From the NCBI RefSeq assembly GCF_900108875.1, contig NZ_FNYJ01000002.1, positions 159,383 to 223,382 on the forward strand: a stretch of 64,000 nt of DNA, given 5' to 3'. The notes under the pieces were generated by a model. The model was not told the origin of the DNA. It ran no database searches and was given only the letters and a program-made list of their open reading frames with translations. Source of the DNA: Pseudomonas sp. NFR16 (GTDB lineage: Bacteria; Pseudomonadota; Gammaproteobacteria; Pseudomonadales; Pseudomonadaceae). Made by a program: the position numbers and the translations under genes. Positions 27,024 to 34,978 of the stretch are shown one piece after another (position 1 is the first letter of the stretch; every line of letters begins with the position of its first letter).

Positions 27024-28022
27024 TCAGATACTCCCTATTTTTCCTTCATTCGCTTCAATCCATCGCTGCAAATCTTCGTCAGACATCCACTCACTGTTGT
27101 TATCGCTTGAATAAACAAACCCTTCGGGGACTTTCTTCCCATCTTTTATTCTGGTTGGGCAGCTAGCCCATTCATTGATGACGGGAAGAATTTTGAAGTG
27201 CTCAGGGTATTCGTACGTATAATAAGCATCTTCTGCACTGATCATCTGCTCGTGCAGCTTTTCCCCAGGGCGAATACCGACGATCTTTTGACTGGCATTT
27301 GGAGCGACTACGCGCGCAAGATCCGTAACTTTCATGGAAGGAATTTTCTTGACGTAAATTTCGCCTCCTTCCATATCCTCGAACGCGTGCCACACCAGCT
27401 CTACTCCCTCCTCCAGCGAGATCATGAAGCGTGTCATTCGCGCATCGGTGATTGGAACTTCGCCTGTGTCTTTCACTGACATGAAGAAAGGAATAACCGA
27501 TCCCCTTGATCCCATGACATTGCCGTACCGCACTACCGCCATCCGAGTATCATGTCCACCGGCGTAAGAGTTGCCTGCTACGAACATTTTGTCGGACGCA
27601 AGTTTAGTAGCACCGTATAAATTGATTGGGCTACTTGCCTTGTCAGTAGACAGTGCCACCACTCGCTTCACGCCCTTATCTATACAGGCGTCAATCAGAT
27701 TCATTGCGCCGTTGATGTTGGTTTTGATGCATTCGAACGGATTATACTCGGCTGTTGGAACGATCTTGGTTGCAGCGGCGTGAACCACATAATCAACGCC
27801 GTCCAGCGCTCTGTACAAGCGATCCTTATCACGAACATCACCAATAAAAAATCTGACGCGGGGATCGCCGGCGAACTTCTTCGCCATATCCCACTGCTTC
27901 ATTTCATCGCGAGAAAAAATTATTATCTTTTTCGGATTGTATTTTGCCAGAGTCATTGGAACAAAAGTGTTGCCAAAGGACCCTGTACCACCGGTGATAA
28001 GAATGGTTTTATTAGTGAACAT
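27024..28022 (-). CDS. pseB: UDP-GlcNAc 4,6-dehydratase (inverting) PseB
   Basis: A 332-residue SDR that removes water from UDP-GlcNAc and inverts C5, the committed step of pseudaminic acid synthesis. It shows ILITGGTGSFGNTFV at the N-terminus, STDKASSPINLYGATK with the Tyr-xxx-Lys pair, and RYGNVMGSRGSVIPFF. Unlike WbpM it has no membrane part and keeps Tyr in the triad. The ATG at 28022 has GGGAG at good spacing, so the longer frame from 28064 is rejected. It is the second gene of the RfaH-controlled operon. Confidence 0.92.
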   Translation of the reverse strand: MFTNKTILITGGTGSFGNTFVPMTLAKYNPKKIIIFSRDEMKQWDMAKKFAGDPRVRFFIGDVRDKDRLYRALDGVDYVVHAAATKIVPTAEYNPFECIKTNINGAMNLIDACIDKGVKRVVALSTDKASSPINLYGATKLASDKMFVAGNSYAGGHDTRMAVVRYGNVMGSRGSVIPFFMSVKDTGEVPITDARMTRFMISLEEGVELVWHAFEDMEGGEIYVKKIPSMKVTDLARVVAPNASQKIVGIRPGEKLHEQMISAEDAYYTYEYPEHFKILPVINEWASCPTRIKDGKKVPEGFVYSSDNNSEWMSDEDLQRWIEANEGKIGSI

Positions 28023-28032
28023 ATTCACTCCC

Positions 28033-29295
28033 TTACATACTTTTAATAGATTTTTGACGAGCACATCTTGTGTCGTAAAAATAACTCAATGTTTTCCAAC
28101 ACAGAATTAGGACCTGCGCCGCCAACACTGCTACTGGAATTGCGATCGCGCCTATCAGATCAACCAGGACCCACGCCAAACCGCAGAAAGCTATAAATCC
28201 TACCAAATGGCTTTTAATAATAGGAGAGTCGAGTCCCTTGGCATATAAACCATAATGAGGAATCATACTCAGGCCGCTCATTACGGCCCCAGCCAGCACC
28301 CAAGGGAAGAGATACTTTTCTTGGATATAAAGGTCCTTCCCCAGCCATTCTAGAATCGGGCCAATTGCCAATAAGGCAATAAAACCAAATAAGACACTTA
28401 GGACGATCGTATGTGTCGCTAACCTTTTAAACTCTGCATTAAACCCATCAACATTTCCGTCATGATGCAATTTGATCATGTTGGGATAGATAAATGAAAA
28501 TACACCAGCATCTAAAAATGAGATTAGCGCCGCACTGAGACCGGCGAATAGAACATAAGCACCTAAGTAGCGCAGCCCGGCGGTGTGTTCAAACCAATAC
28601 CTGTCAACCGTCGATATTCCTCTCAGCGCCAAGGTAGCGATCACCAAAGGAACCGCTACCTTCAAGCCTGTCGCAATCCAACGCCAATCAACGTCGGCCC
28701 GCCATCCTCCGATATTCAGCCGCGAAAGCTTATGGATGGCGATTACCATAGCCACACTACCACCAATCAGCCAAGCGCCCAGCACTACTGGCAACGTACG
28801 ATAATCCACGTCGTAATACATCAAGGCCGTCACCAAAATCGCCCAGGCGCCTGACCTGACGAACAGCATCACGCTGACCGTTAATTGCTCTGAAACTGCT
28901 ACGAGCAATCTGCTGAGCTCCTGATTGAGATGTTCCAACACCAAAAGAGCAAAAAACCAGCTCATTAACGCCCAAGGCAACAGGTCTTGGTAGAACAAGA
29001 TGGACAGCCCCGGCATCGCCAATGCGTACAGCACTGCTGTTAGTGCAACTTGAGACTTCAAAAATTCGCCCCAACGACTCCGATCATATTTCAAGAGTTC
29101 GCGGGTCGTGTAGGTGTAGAAATCAAATCCCAACACATACAGTGCATAACTGACAGTCACGACCATCAAGCCGTATAACCCGAGGTCCTCAGGATTCAGC
29201 AACCGGGCCAAAAAAAAGACGAGCACAAATTTGCAGCCGAGCGTCAGACTGCGTAGCGCCACGCTCAGAAGTCTTCGATAACTTGCTGGCATCAT
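28033..29295 (-). CDS. wzx: O-antigen flippase Wzx
   Basis: A polysaccharide transporter-family protein of 420 residues with about 12 TM segments. MPASYRRLLSVALRSLTLG then ARLLNPEDLGLYGL is typical of the N-terminus of Wzx/MATE-like flippases, which move Und-PP-linked repeat units to the periplasmic face. The frame opens further up to a GTG at 29379, but that GTG is the last codon-sized part of the ops element. The ATG at 29295 begins exactly where homology-like sequence starts. It is the first gene after the JUMPstart/ops leader. Confidence 0.85.
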   Translation of the reverse strand: MMPASYRRLLSVALRSLTLGCKFVLVFFLARLLNPEDLGLYGLMVVTVSYALYVLGFDFYTYTTRELLKYDRSRWGEFLKSQVALTAVLYALAMPGLSILFYQDLLPWALMSWFFALLVLEHLNQELSRLLVAVSEQLTVSVMLFVRSGAWAILVTALMYYDVDYRTLPVVLGAWLIGGSVAMVIAIHKLSRLNIGGWRADVDWRWIATGLKVAVPLVIATLALRGISTVDRYWFEHTAGLRYLGAYVLFAGLSAALISFLDAGVFSFIYPNMIKLHHDGNVDGFNAEFKRLATHTIVLSVLFGFIALLAIGPILEWLGKDLYIQEKYLFPWVLAGAVMSGLSMIPHYGLYAKGLDSPIIKSHLVGFIAFCGLAWVLVDLIGAIAIPVAVLAAQVLILCWKTLSYFYDTRCARQKSIKSM

Positions 29296-29376
29296 CGCGA
29301 AGGTTCCGCTGAACGTCGGGCAAGGCGCGAACGGGTGAGCAGCAGGTCTGTATTCTTGGTCATAGGTCTCTTCGGA

Positions 29377-29415
29377 CACGCTACCGCCCCAGGATTTAAC
29401 GTTCGTTTCCTGAAA
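29377..29415 (-). promoter_or_regulatory. JUMPstart element with ops site for RfaH
   Basis: The minus strand reads GGCGGTAGCGTG at 29388-29377, an exact match to the operon polarity suppressor core, preceded by TTAAATCCTGGG, the usual JUMPstart wording. It lies about 80 bases before wzx and about 70 bases after rfaH. RfaH is recruited to RNA polymerase paused at ops and stops premature termination across long surface-polysaccharide operons. Confidence 0.85.
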
Positions 29416-29434
29416 ACGCAGCTTCTGATTGTCT

Positions 29435-29453
29435 GGCCGACGACAAGTCGGCC
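29435..29453. terminator. Hairpin after rfaH
   Basis: Perfect 7-bp stem GGCCGAC/GTCGGCC with a five-base loop just past the rfaH stop. No T-tract follows on either strand, so it could be a partial stop or RNA 3' end between rfaH and the O-antigen operon. Confidence 0.4.
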
Positions 29454-29457
29454 TGGT

Positions 29458-29979
29458 TTAGCCCAACGCTATGCTCGCCAGCGGCACACTGACCTGTTGC
29501 TGGCGGTTCAAAATATTGATCAGCAGAATCACACGCTCCTCGCCGTCCTTCCCGAGGAAAACGGCGTCGAGGTCTGCGTATTCTTCGTGCTGGAATTTCA
29601 CGGTTGCGCCCGCCTTCAGCGGCGCAGCCGTTGTATCGATCACCCGGCTCTTCAACTCGGCGACCAATGACGCGCGAACGGCCAGTGGCTTACCGCCAAA
29701 GCTGACGATACGGGCCACGCCGCGAGTCGAGCGCAACGGCGCCCAACTGGTGTCGTATGGAAGGTTGATGAACAGATAACCCGGGAAAAGCGATTCGGAA
29801 AGGGACTGCATGGATCCCTTGACCACTTCCCGGCGGACACATATGGGCCGAACACACTCATAGCCCTGACGAAGCAGGTTGTCTTGAGCACGCGCGTCCT
29901 GACGAGGCTTGCATTGCACCAGATACCAGCTTTCCTGCGATATCTGACGTGGGGCACTGGTAACGCTTAAAATATCCAT
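29458..29979 (-). CDS. rfaH: Transcription antitermination factor RfaH
   Basis: A 173-residue NusG-family paralogue. The NGN domain begins SWYLVQCKPRQDARAQ and includes ESLFPGYLFINL. A flexible linker leads to the C-terminal KOW-like domain (about 120-173, AGATVKFQHEEYADLDAVF). Sequence and length are those of specialised NusG proteins such as RfaH rather than housekeeping NusG, which lies with rplK elsewhere. It is immediately upstream of a JUMPstart/ops element, so it most likely controls the adjacent O-antigen operon. AGGAG abuts the ATG directly, with no normal spacing, which suggests weak translation. Confidence 0.88.
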   Translation of the reverse strand: MDILSVTSAPRQISQESWYLVQCKPRQDARAQDNLLRQGYECVRPICVRREVVKGSMQSLSESLFPGYLFINLPYDTSWAPLRSTRGVARIVSFGGKPLAVRASLVAELKSRVIDTTAAPLKAGATVKFQHEEYADLDAVFLGKDGEERVILLINILNRQQQVSVPLASIALG

Positions 29980-30054
29980 CTCCTGTCACCGCTTGCGTAT
30001 GCGTCCATCGCATTGCGGCCTTACTGCTGGCTGATGCGTCTTGAGTCGGTCCGT

Positions 30055-30080
30055 CTGCCTGGCAGATTTCATCCAGGCAG
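30055..30080. terminator. Hairpin between the beta-CASP gene and rfaH
   Basis: Perfect 8-bp stem CTGCCTGG/CCAGGCAG with a ten-base loop, 17 bases past the upstream stop. There is no T-tract; function uncertain. Confidence 0.35.
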
Positions 30081-30096
30081 GTCGTCGGAGGACCGC

Positions 30097-31548
30097 TTAT
30101 TCGATAATCAATGGCATGCGCTTGAGTTCGTATTTCCTCATCAGCACGCTGCGTAATGCCTTCCTTGCTTGTGGCTCGCCGTGGACAAGCCGGATTTCGG
30201 ACGGCCACTGTGACATTTCAGTCACGAACTTTACCAAACCCTGCTGATCGGCGTGTGCAGAATATCCGCCCAATGTCGTGATTCCCGCATGAATGTCGTA
30301 ACGCTCCCGATCAAGCTCGACATAACCGCCTTGCGGCCCATGCTTTTGAATCGAGGCGCCGGGCGTGCCTTTGGCCTGATAACCCACGAATACGACATTA
30401 TGCCTCGTGTCACCGAGCATGGCTTTGAGGTAGTCGACAATGCGACCGCCGGAGCACATCCCGCTGCCGGCAATCACGATAGCGGGTCTGCGGGTGCTGG
30501 TCAGGTAATTGACCACCTGCAAATGGTCGGCATGCGTCTCGACCTTGATCAGTTGTTTGAAATTGAGCGGATTTCGCCCGCCAGCCGTACGAAGGGTCGC
30601 TTCCTCGTCCCAGTAATCGGCAAGTCCTTCGTACACCGCGGTCAGCCTGGTCGCCAATGGCGAGTCGAGGATGATCGGAAGGGTTGGCCAGTCAACGCCC
30701 ATTCCGCCCGTTTGCGCCGTTTCGCTCTTGGCCGACAAGGTACCGGGAATGGCTTTGCGGTGGAGAATATCTTCGATTTCGTAGAGCAACTCTTGCGTGC
30801 GCCCCAGACTGAACGCGGGGATAAGGATCGTGCCCTGATCGGCGAGCGCCTGTTCGATCACCTTCTCAAGGCGCTCATGCCGCGTGCTGCGGTCTTCATG
30901 CAGGCGATCGCCATAGGTGCTTTCCAGTACCAGCGTGTCGGCGCGCTCAGGTGACACGGGACTCGGCAGGATTGGCGTGTCCGATGCCCCCAGGTCACCC
31001 GAGAATACGATCCGCTTGCTCCGGTTTTCCAGTGGGTACTCAATGTCGCATTCGACGTACGCCGACCCCAGAACATGCCCGGCACGCTGAAGCCTGATGC
31101 GGCATTTGAGCTCAGGGGTGTCGACGATGCCGAACCAGTGATCGAACGGCAGAGCAATGACGCGTTCGGCGATCTGCTTGAGGTAGCGCTCGACCAGCGC
31201 ACCCTCGTGGCTGTACTGAATGCTGAACGCGTCTTCGAGCACCACAGGCAGCAGTAACGCCGATGGTTCGCTGCAAAGGATCGGGCCCTTGAACCCGGCG
31301 GCGAGAAGTTCGGGAAGCCTTCCTACATGATCGGCGTGCACATGGGTGACGACCAGCGCCTTGATCGAGGCCACCACGTTTTCCAACGAAGGGCCCTCCG
31401 GGTTCAGCCGGCGCTGGGTCGCTGCCTCCTCACCCTGAAACAGCCCACAGTCAATCAACAGGCTCAGCGCGGCGTCCAGCGCCAACTGGTGACACGAACC
31501 CGTGACGCCCTCGACTGCACCATGGTGAATGATTTTCGGGTATTGCAT
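30097..31548 (-). CDS. MBL-fold RNA metallo-hydrolase (beta-CASP family)
   Basis: A 483-residue metallo-beta-lactamase fold hydrolase. The zinc motif THVHADHVGRLPELL (His69-x-His71-x-Asp73-His74) is followed by IVFSGDLGASD, LVLESTYGDRLH, and the C-terminal beta-CASP motifs VIAGSGMCSGGRIVDYL and LGGYSAHADQQGL. These are the marks of CPSF73/YsdC-like enzymes, most of which act on RNA. The ATG at 31548 has AGGGA 5 bases upstream; the frame start at 31563 is less likely. It lies between the wzz pair and rfaH on the same strand. Its RNA target is unknown. Confidence 0.85.
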   Translation of the reverse strand: MQYPKIIHHGAVEGVTGSCHQLALDAALSLLIDCGLFQGEEAATQRRLNPEGPSLENVVASIKALVVTHVHADHVGRLPELLAAGFKGPILCSEPSALLLPVVLEDAFSIQYSHEGALVERYLKQIAERVIALPFDHWFGIVDTPELKCRIRLQRAGHVLGSAYVECDIEYPLENRSKRIVFSGDLGASDTPILPSPVSPERADTLVLESTYGDRLHEDRSTRHERLEKVIEQALADQGTILIPAFSLGRTQELLYEIEDILHRKAIPGTLSAKSETAQTGGMGVDWPTLPIILDSPLATRLTAVYEGLADYWDEEATLRTAGGRNPLNFKQLIKVETHADHLQVVNYLTSTRRPAIVIAGSGMCSGGRIVDYLKAMLGDTRHNVVFVGYQAKGTPGASIQKHGPQGGYVELDRERYDIHAGITTLGGYSAHADQQGLVKFVTEMSQWPSEIRLVHGEPQARKALRSVLMRKYELKRMPLIIE

Positions 31549-31663
31549 GAGAGTCCCTCTCAACAGACTTAAAGAACCACGCCCTCAAAAAGGGCGACGT
31601 AGCATAGCGACTGAGCCCGCTACGTCTTGTCTTTAACGTTTCAAGGTGTGACCAGGTATCGGC

Positions 31664-32749
31664 TCACTTGAAGAGGGAAATGTTGCGCCGCATGCCTGCC
31701 AGGTACTGAATACTCGCGATCAGGACGCCAATGACGGCACCCAGAATCAGTGCGAGGCAGACGATCAATACCTTTTGCGGTTTGACGGGTCTTTCAGGCG
31801 CCTCGACTGCGCCATCGCCGATATACACCCTCACCGTGGCAGGATCGATCTGGATGGCGTGCAGGTATTCGGCGCGCGCCTGCAGGGCTCGCAAGTTCGG
31901 GATGAAAGGATCGTCAGAAGTACGGGACTTCAAATTGTCGATCTCCGCACGCAATGCCTTGGCGCCCCTCATGTAAACAAGCGAGCCATTCATGTCTGCC
32001 GAAATGCGCGAGGGCCCCCCAGCCGTGATAATGGGTGGATTCTCCAGGCCGATGTTTTCGGCGATGCGCAAGGCCTCATTCAAACGAGCCAGCAAGTCGC
32101 GGCGATTCAACTGGGCGCTCTCGCGCAGGCCAGCGATTTGCAACTCTATATTGCGCGCCAATACCTGATTCTCGCTTGAAACGTTGAGGATCATCTCGGT
32201 CTTGGACGCTTCTTCGATCCAGTCGATATAGGTCTGCAGCCAGTGCGCTGCCTGCGGCGCGTTGGTGTGCAGGAAGCGCACGCTGTTGCGGCCAAGTGGA
32301 GCCAGGCTCTGCCCACGCACCACTGGATCGGTGGCCACAACCGAAATGGACCGCATGAACTTACCGTACAGCGCGGTGCGTGAACCCGCGCGTTGCTCGG
32401 CACTCAGCGAAGGCAGGTAAAGCTCTTCGAAAAATCTCTGACGCAACGCTTCGGATTGCAGGTTGCGCAGGAAGATGCCGTAGACGTCATCAACGGTGAA
32501 AGGTACGACCCCCTCCTCTTCCGACCGGCCCGCATTGAAAGCGGCGATGCCATTCGCCGAAGGAGGCAGTACTGAAGTCCTGGCCTCATAGACTGGCGGG
32601 GTCAGGAATAAGTAAGCGCACGCGGTAATAAGGCACACGCCAACGGTCAGCGCGACTGACAACTTGCGCTGCCAGACCACTTCAAAAAAAGAAAAGAGAT
32701 TGATTGACTCTAAATGAGAATCACTGCGCTCTAAAACAGCCTTGTTCAA
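31664..32749 (-). CDS. Wzz-type chain length determinant, second copy
   Basis: A 361-residue polysaccharide co-polymerase. TM1 is at about residues 29-50, followed by a long periplasmic coiled-coil region with DDVYGIFLRNLQSEALRQRFF, and the second TM (about 328-350) is preceded by the Pro-rich PERPVKPQK. It is clearly a paralogue of the next wzz (shared DVY.. LQSE.LR..FF.. YLPSL.. pattern) but diverged. No ATG is available: a TTG at 32749 with AGGCGG 5 bases upstream is the probable start. Pseudomonas strains with two wzz genes make two O-antigen length classes. Confidence 0.85.
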   Translation of the reverse strand: MNKAVLERSDSHLESINLFSFFEVVWQRKLSVALTVGVCLITACAYLFLTPPVYEARTSVLPPSANGIAAFNAGRSEEEGVVPFTVDDVYGIFLRNLQSEALRQRFFEELYLPSLSAEQRAGSRTALYGKFMRSISVVATDPVVRGQSLAPLGRNSVRFLHTNAPQAAHWLQTYIDWIEEASKTEMILNVSSENQVLARNIELQIAGLRESAQLNRRDLLARLNEALRIAENIGLENPPIITAGGPSRISADMNGSLVYMRGAKALRAEIDNLKSRTSDDPFIPNLRALQARAEYLHAIQIDPATVRVYIGDGAVEAPERPVKPQKVLIVCLALILGAVIGVLIASIQYLAGMRRNISLFK

Positions 32750-32909
32750 ACCAACCGCCTGTCATCAGTCCAATCAATGCAGGCGCGTCAACTCTAGCGG
32801 TTGATGTGCTTGGAAATGCCACGGCATGTTTCCACCTACAGGTATGAAATCATCGTGCCATCAAATGAGCAGATTTCCAAGACTTGACATCACTCTGTAA
32901 TGAATTTTC

Positions 32910-33977
32910 CTACAGCTGAGATGGGTCTATTCTCTTTGCAGTTCGGAAACGTCTCACAACATACCTAGCGATCGCGACTACGACACCCAAGACACCGCCA
33001 CCTAGAACGCCCACCAACAACAAGAGCGCTTTCTTGGGTTTGATCGGACGATCAGGCTCTTCCACGTTGCCATCTTGTCGATATAAGGCGACATCTTCGG
33101 GATTAACATTAAGCCCATGATAGAAGCCGGCCTTGATTTGCAGGTCGCGCAGGTTTTCGATGAAGGGGTCGTTCGACTCGCGCTCTTCGAGGTTTCTGAT
33201 CTCGGCCCTCAGCGCTTTCGCACCGCGCATATAGGTCAGTTGACCGTCCATGGCAGCTGAGACCTCAGAAGAAAGATTACCGGAGATCAGCGGCGGGTTC
33301 TCCAGGCCGATCGACTCTGCGATGCGCAGCGCTTCCTTCAACTGCACGATGCTGTCTTCCTGAGCTTCCTTGCCGCTGATGCGCAGGGTTTCGATCTGCT
33401 GCTCGATGTTGCGGGCGCGGACCTCGGCCTCCCGGGTCACGTTGCGAATCATCTCGGCTTTCGCGACATCATCCGCGCGCTTGAGGTACTCGGTTATCCA
33501 TTGCGCAGCAACAGACGGATCGTTTGTCCGCGCACTGATCTCATAACGGTCGGAAGATCCTCGAACGGGTGCAATGGTCAGATCAGCAAGCAACGCGGCG
33601 TAAAGCAGTTCCCTGGAACCTTCCTGTTTATCTTTGGGAAGTGATGGCAGATAAACATCATCAAAGAACTTGCGACGCAACGATTCAGATTGAAGACGAC
33701 GAATGAATACATCGTAAACATCCTTCACCGAGTACGGATCAAGTTCGGCCTCTTTGGTGCGGCCATAGTTGAAATCCGCGATGCTGTTGTAGGTGGGCGG
33801 CTGCAGAAACAGTTTCGCTTCGTACACAGGCTTGCTCAGAAATGCATAAGCCCCGACAGCGACGGTAACGATAAGCGTGATGAGGATAATCAGGGTCTTT
33901 TGAGCCCACAGTTCCCGGGCCACTTCAATCAAGTCAATCTCGTCCGCGTCCTGCGAATATCGGGAAGAAGTCGTCAT
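32910..33977 (-). CDS. wzz: O-antigen chain length determinant Wzz
   Basis: A 355-residue inner-membrane co-polymerase. The N-terminal cytoplasmic tail (EIDLIEVARELWAQK) leads into TM1 (about 28-48). The periplasmic part has KDVYDVFIRRLQSESLRRKFF, helices and coiled coil, and TM2 (about 322-345) is preceded by PDRPIKPKK. It sets O-antigen modal length with Wzy. AGGA is at proper spacing before the ATG. It is the first wzz after ihfB/lapA, the same place as wzz in P. aeruginosa O-antigen loci. Confidence 0.9.
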   Translation of the reverse strand: MTTSSRYSQDADEIDLIEVARELWAQKTLIILITLIVTVAVGAYAFLSKPVYEAKLFLQPPTYNSIADFNYGRTKEAELDPYSVKDVYDVFIRRLQSESLRRKFFDDVYLPSLPKDKQEGSRELLYAALLADLTIAPVRGSSDRYEISARTNDPSVAAQWITEYLKRADDVAKAEMIRNVTREAEVRARNIEQQIETLRISGKEAQEDSIVQLKEALRIAESIGLENPPLISGNLSSEVSAAMDGQLTYMRGAKALRAEIRNLEERESNDPFIENLRDLQIKAGFYHGLNVNPEDVALYRQDGNVEEPDRPIKPKKALLLLVGVLGGGVLGVVVAIARYVVRRFRTAKRIDPSQL

Positions 33978-34125
33978 GTATTAGTCCTTTATATTTGGAG
34001 CAAGACCAGACGGCAGATACGAAACCAAGCGTATCAAGAGTAGCCTGATCAATAGGAGATTGCGGGAGGGGCTGCATGATAGAGGTCCGGACAGGACATC
34101 CCCAGCGATATGTTTTGCAAATTGT

Positions 34126-34383
34126 TTACTGCACGGCCTGCCGATTCCCGCGAACCGCAAGCCGACGGCGCTTTCCGAACCCCAAAATAAAGGCTACTAC
34201 CGGACCAATCAACATACCCAAGAGAAACGCCAGAATAACCGGCACGGCAATGGACAGCTCGGGTGCAGTCCATCCGAAAAACACCAGCGTCACGGACTGC
34301 TGGTTTTCAAGCACGAATACTACCGTCGCCGATACGATCAGCAGGACGACGACGAAGAAGCTCAGACGTTTCAGATTTCGCAT
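34126..34383 (-). CDS. LapA-domain small membrane protein
   Basis: An 85-residue protein with two TM helices (about 7-25 and 42-68), separated by ENQQSVTLVFFGW, the mark of the lipopolysaccharide assembly protein A (YciS-like) domain. In E. coli, LapA works with LapB in LPS assembly and LpxC control; this short Pseudomonas relative sits between ihfB and wzz, and function is inferred. The basic C-terminus is GKRRRLAVRG. Confidence 0.8.
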   Translation of the reverse strand: MRNLKRLSFFVVVLLIVSATVVFVLENQQSVTLVFFGWTAPELSIAVPVILAFLLGMLIGPVVAFILGFGKRRRLAVRGNRQAVQ

Positions 34384-34408
34384 ACAGCATCCACTCCCCC
34401 CATAACGG

Positions 34409-34708
34409 CTATTGGAGTTCGTGCTCTTCCTCTTCGTTCACCCGGTCACGCAATTCTTTTCCGGGCTTGAAGTGAGGGACGAATTTCCCGTCGAGGCTGA
34501 CGGATTGTCCGGTCTTGGGATTGCGACCGACGCGGGGCGCGCGGTAGTGCAGGGAGAAACTGCCAAAGCCCCGTATCTCGATACGGTCGCCAGTGGCAAG
34601 GCATTGCGACATCTGCTCAAGCATCGTCTTGATGGCCAGCTCCACATCTTTGGATGAGAGGAGTCCTTGATGGGTGACAATTCGTTCGATCAACTCCGAC
34701 TTCGTCAT
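34409..34708 (-). CDS. ihfB: Integration host factor beta subunit
   Basis: A 99-residue HU/IHF-fold DNA-bending protein. It starts [20 protein letters not shown] and has [14 protein letters not shown] and the arm [14 protein letters not shown]. It dimerises with IhfA. Its place after rpsA (the himD position) is conserved across gammaproteobacteria. It marks the upstream boundary of the O-antigen region in Pseudomonas. Confidence 0.95.
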   Translation of the reverse strand: MTKSELIERIVTHQGLLSSKDVELAIKTMLEQMSQCLATGDRIEIRGFGSFSLHYRAPRVGRNPKTGQSVSLDGKFVPHFKPGKELRDRVNEEEEHELQ

Positions 34709-34932
34709 ATTTTTCCCTTCTTTTTCAAGCAGCTAGGTAAAGCGCTTTGAAGGTTTTAGCATGACCGGAAGATTTTGAACAGCCCATGTATCGACTTATG
34801 TGAAAGCCGTTTCCAGGCAAGAGGCCATTATCGCGCCCAGGTCTCATTAACCGTGGCCTGGCGAGTCTATGGCTCGGACAGACGACTGACGCTATAGGAC
34901 CCTGGATTGCAGCGCGCAAAACCGTCGCCCAC

Positions 34933-34961
34933 AAAAAAGGGCGACCGAAGTCGCCCTTTTT
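34933..34961 (-). terminator. Rho-independent terminator of rpsA
   Basis: Stem AAAAAGGGCGAC-loop-GTCGCCCTTTTT, symmetric on both strands, with a TTCG tetraloop when read leftward and a T-run after it. It lies 18 bases past the rpsA stop. The remaining 34709-34932 contains only the ihfB promoter region as far as I can see. Confidence 0.92.
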
Positions 34962-34978
34962 CAATGGTCAGACAGAAC

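Noticed and set aside
23507..28022. Legionaminic acid or neuraminic acid pathway
   Set aside because: The inverting PseB-type dehydratase, PseC-type aminotransferase and GNAT acetyltransferase point to pseudaminic acid; no NeuC-type epimerase or PglD-like acetyltransferase is present.
29296..29379. Longer wzx start at the GTG of 29379
   Set aside because: That GTG is part of the ops sequence; the extra 28 residues look like leader translation and the ATG at 29295 begins the flippase-like sequence.
34725..34964. 79-residue frame between ihfB and rpsA
   Set aside because: It runs through the rpsA terminator and has no family resemblance.
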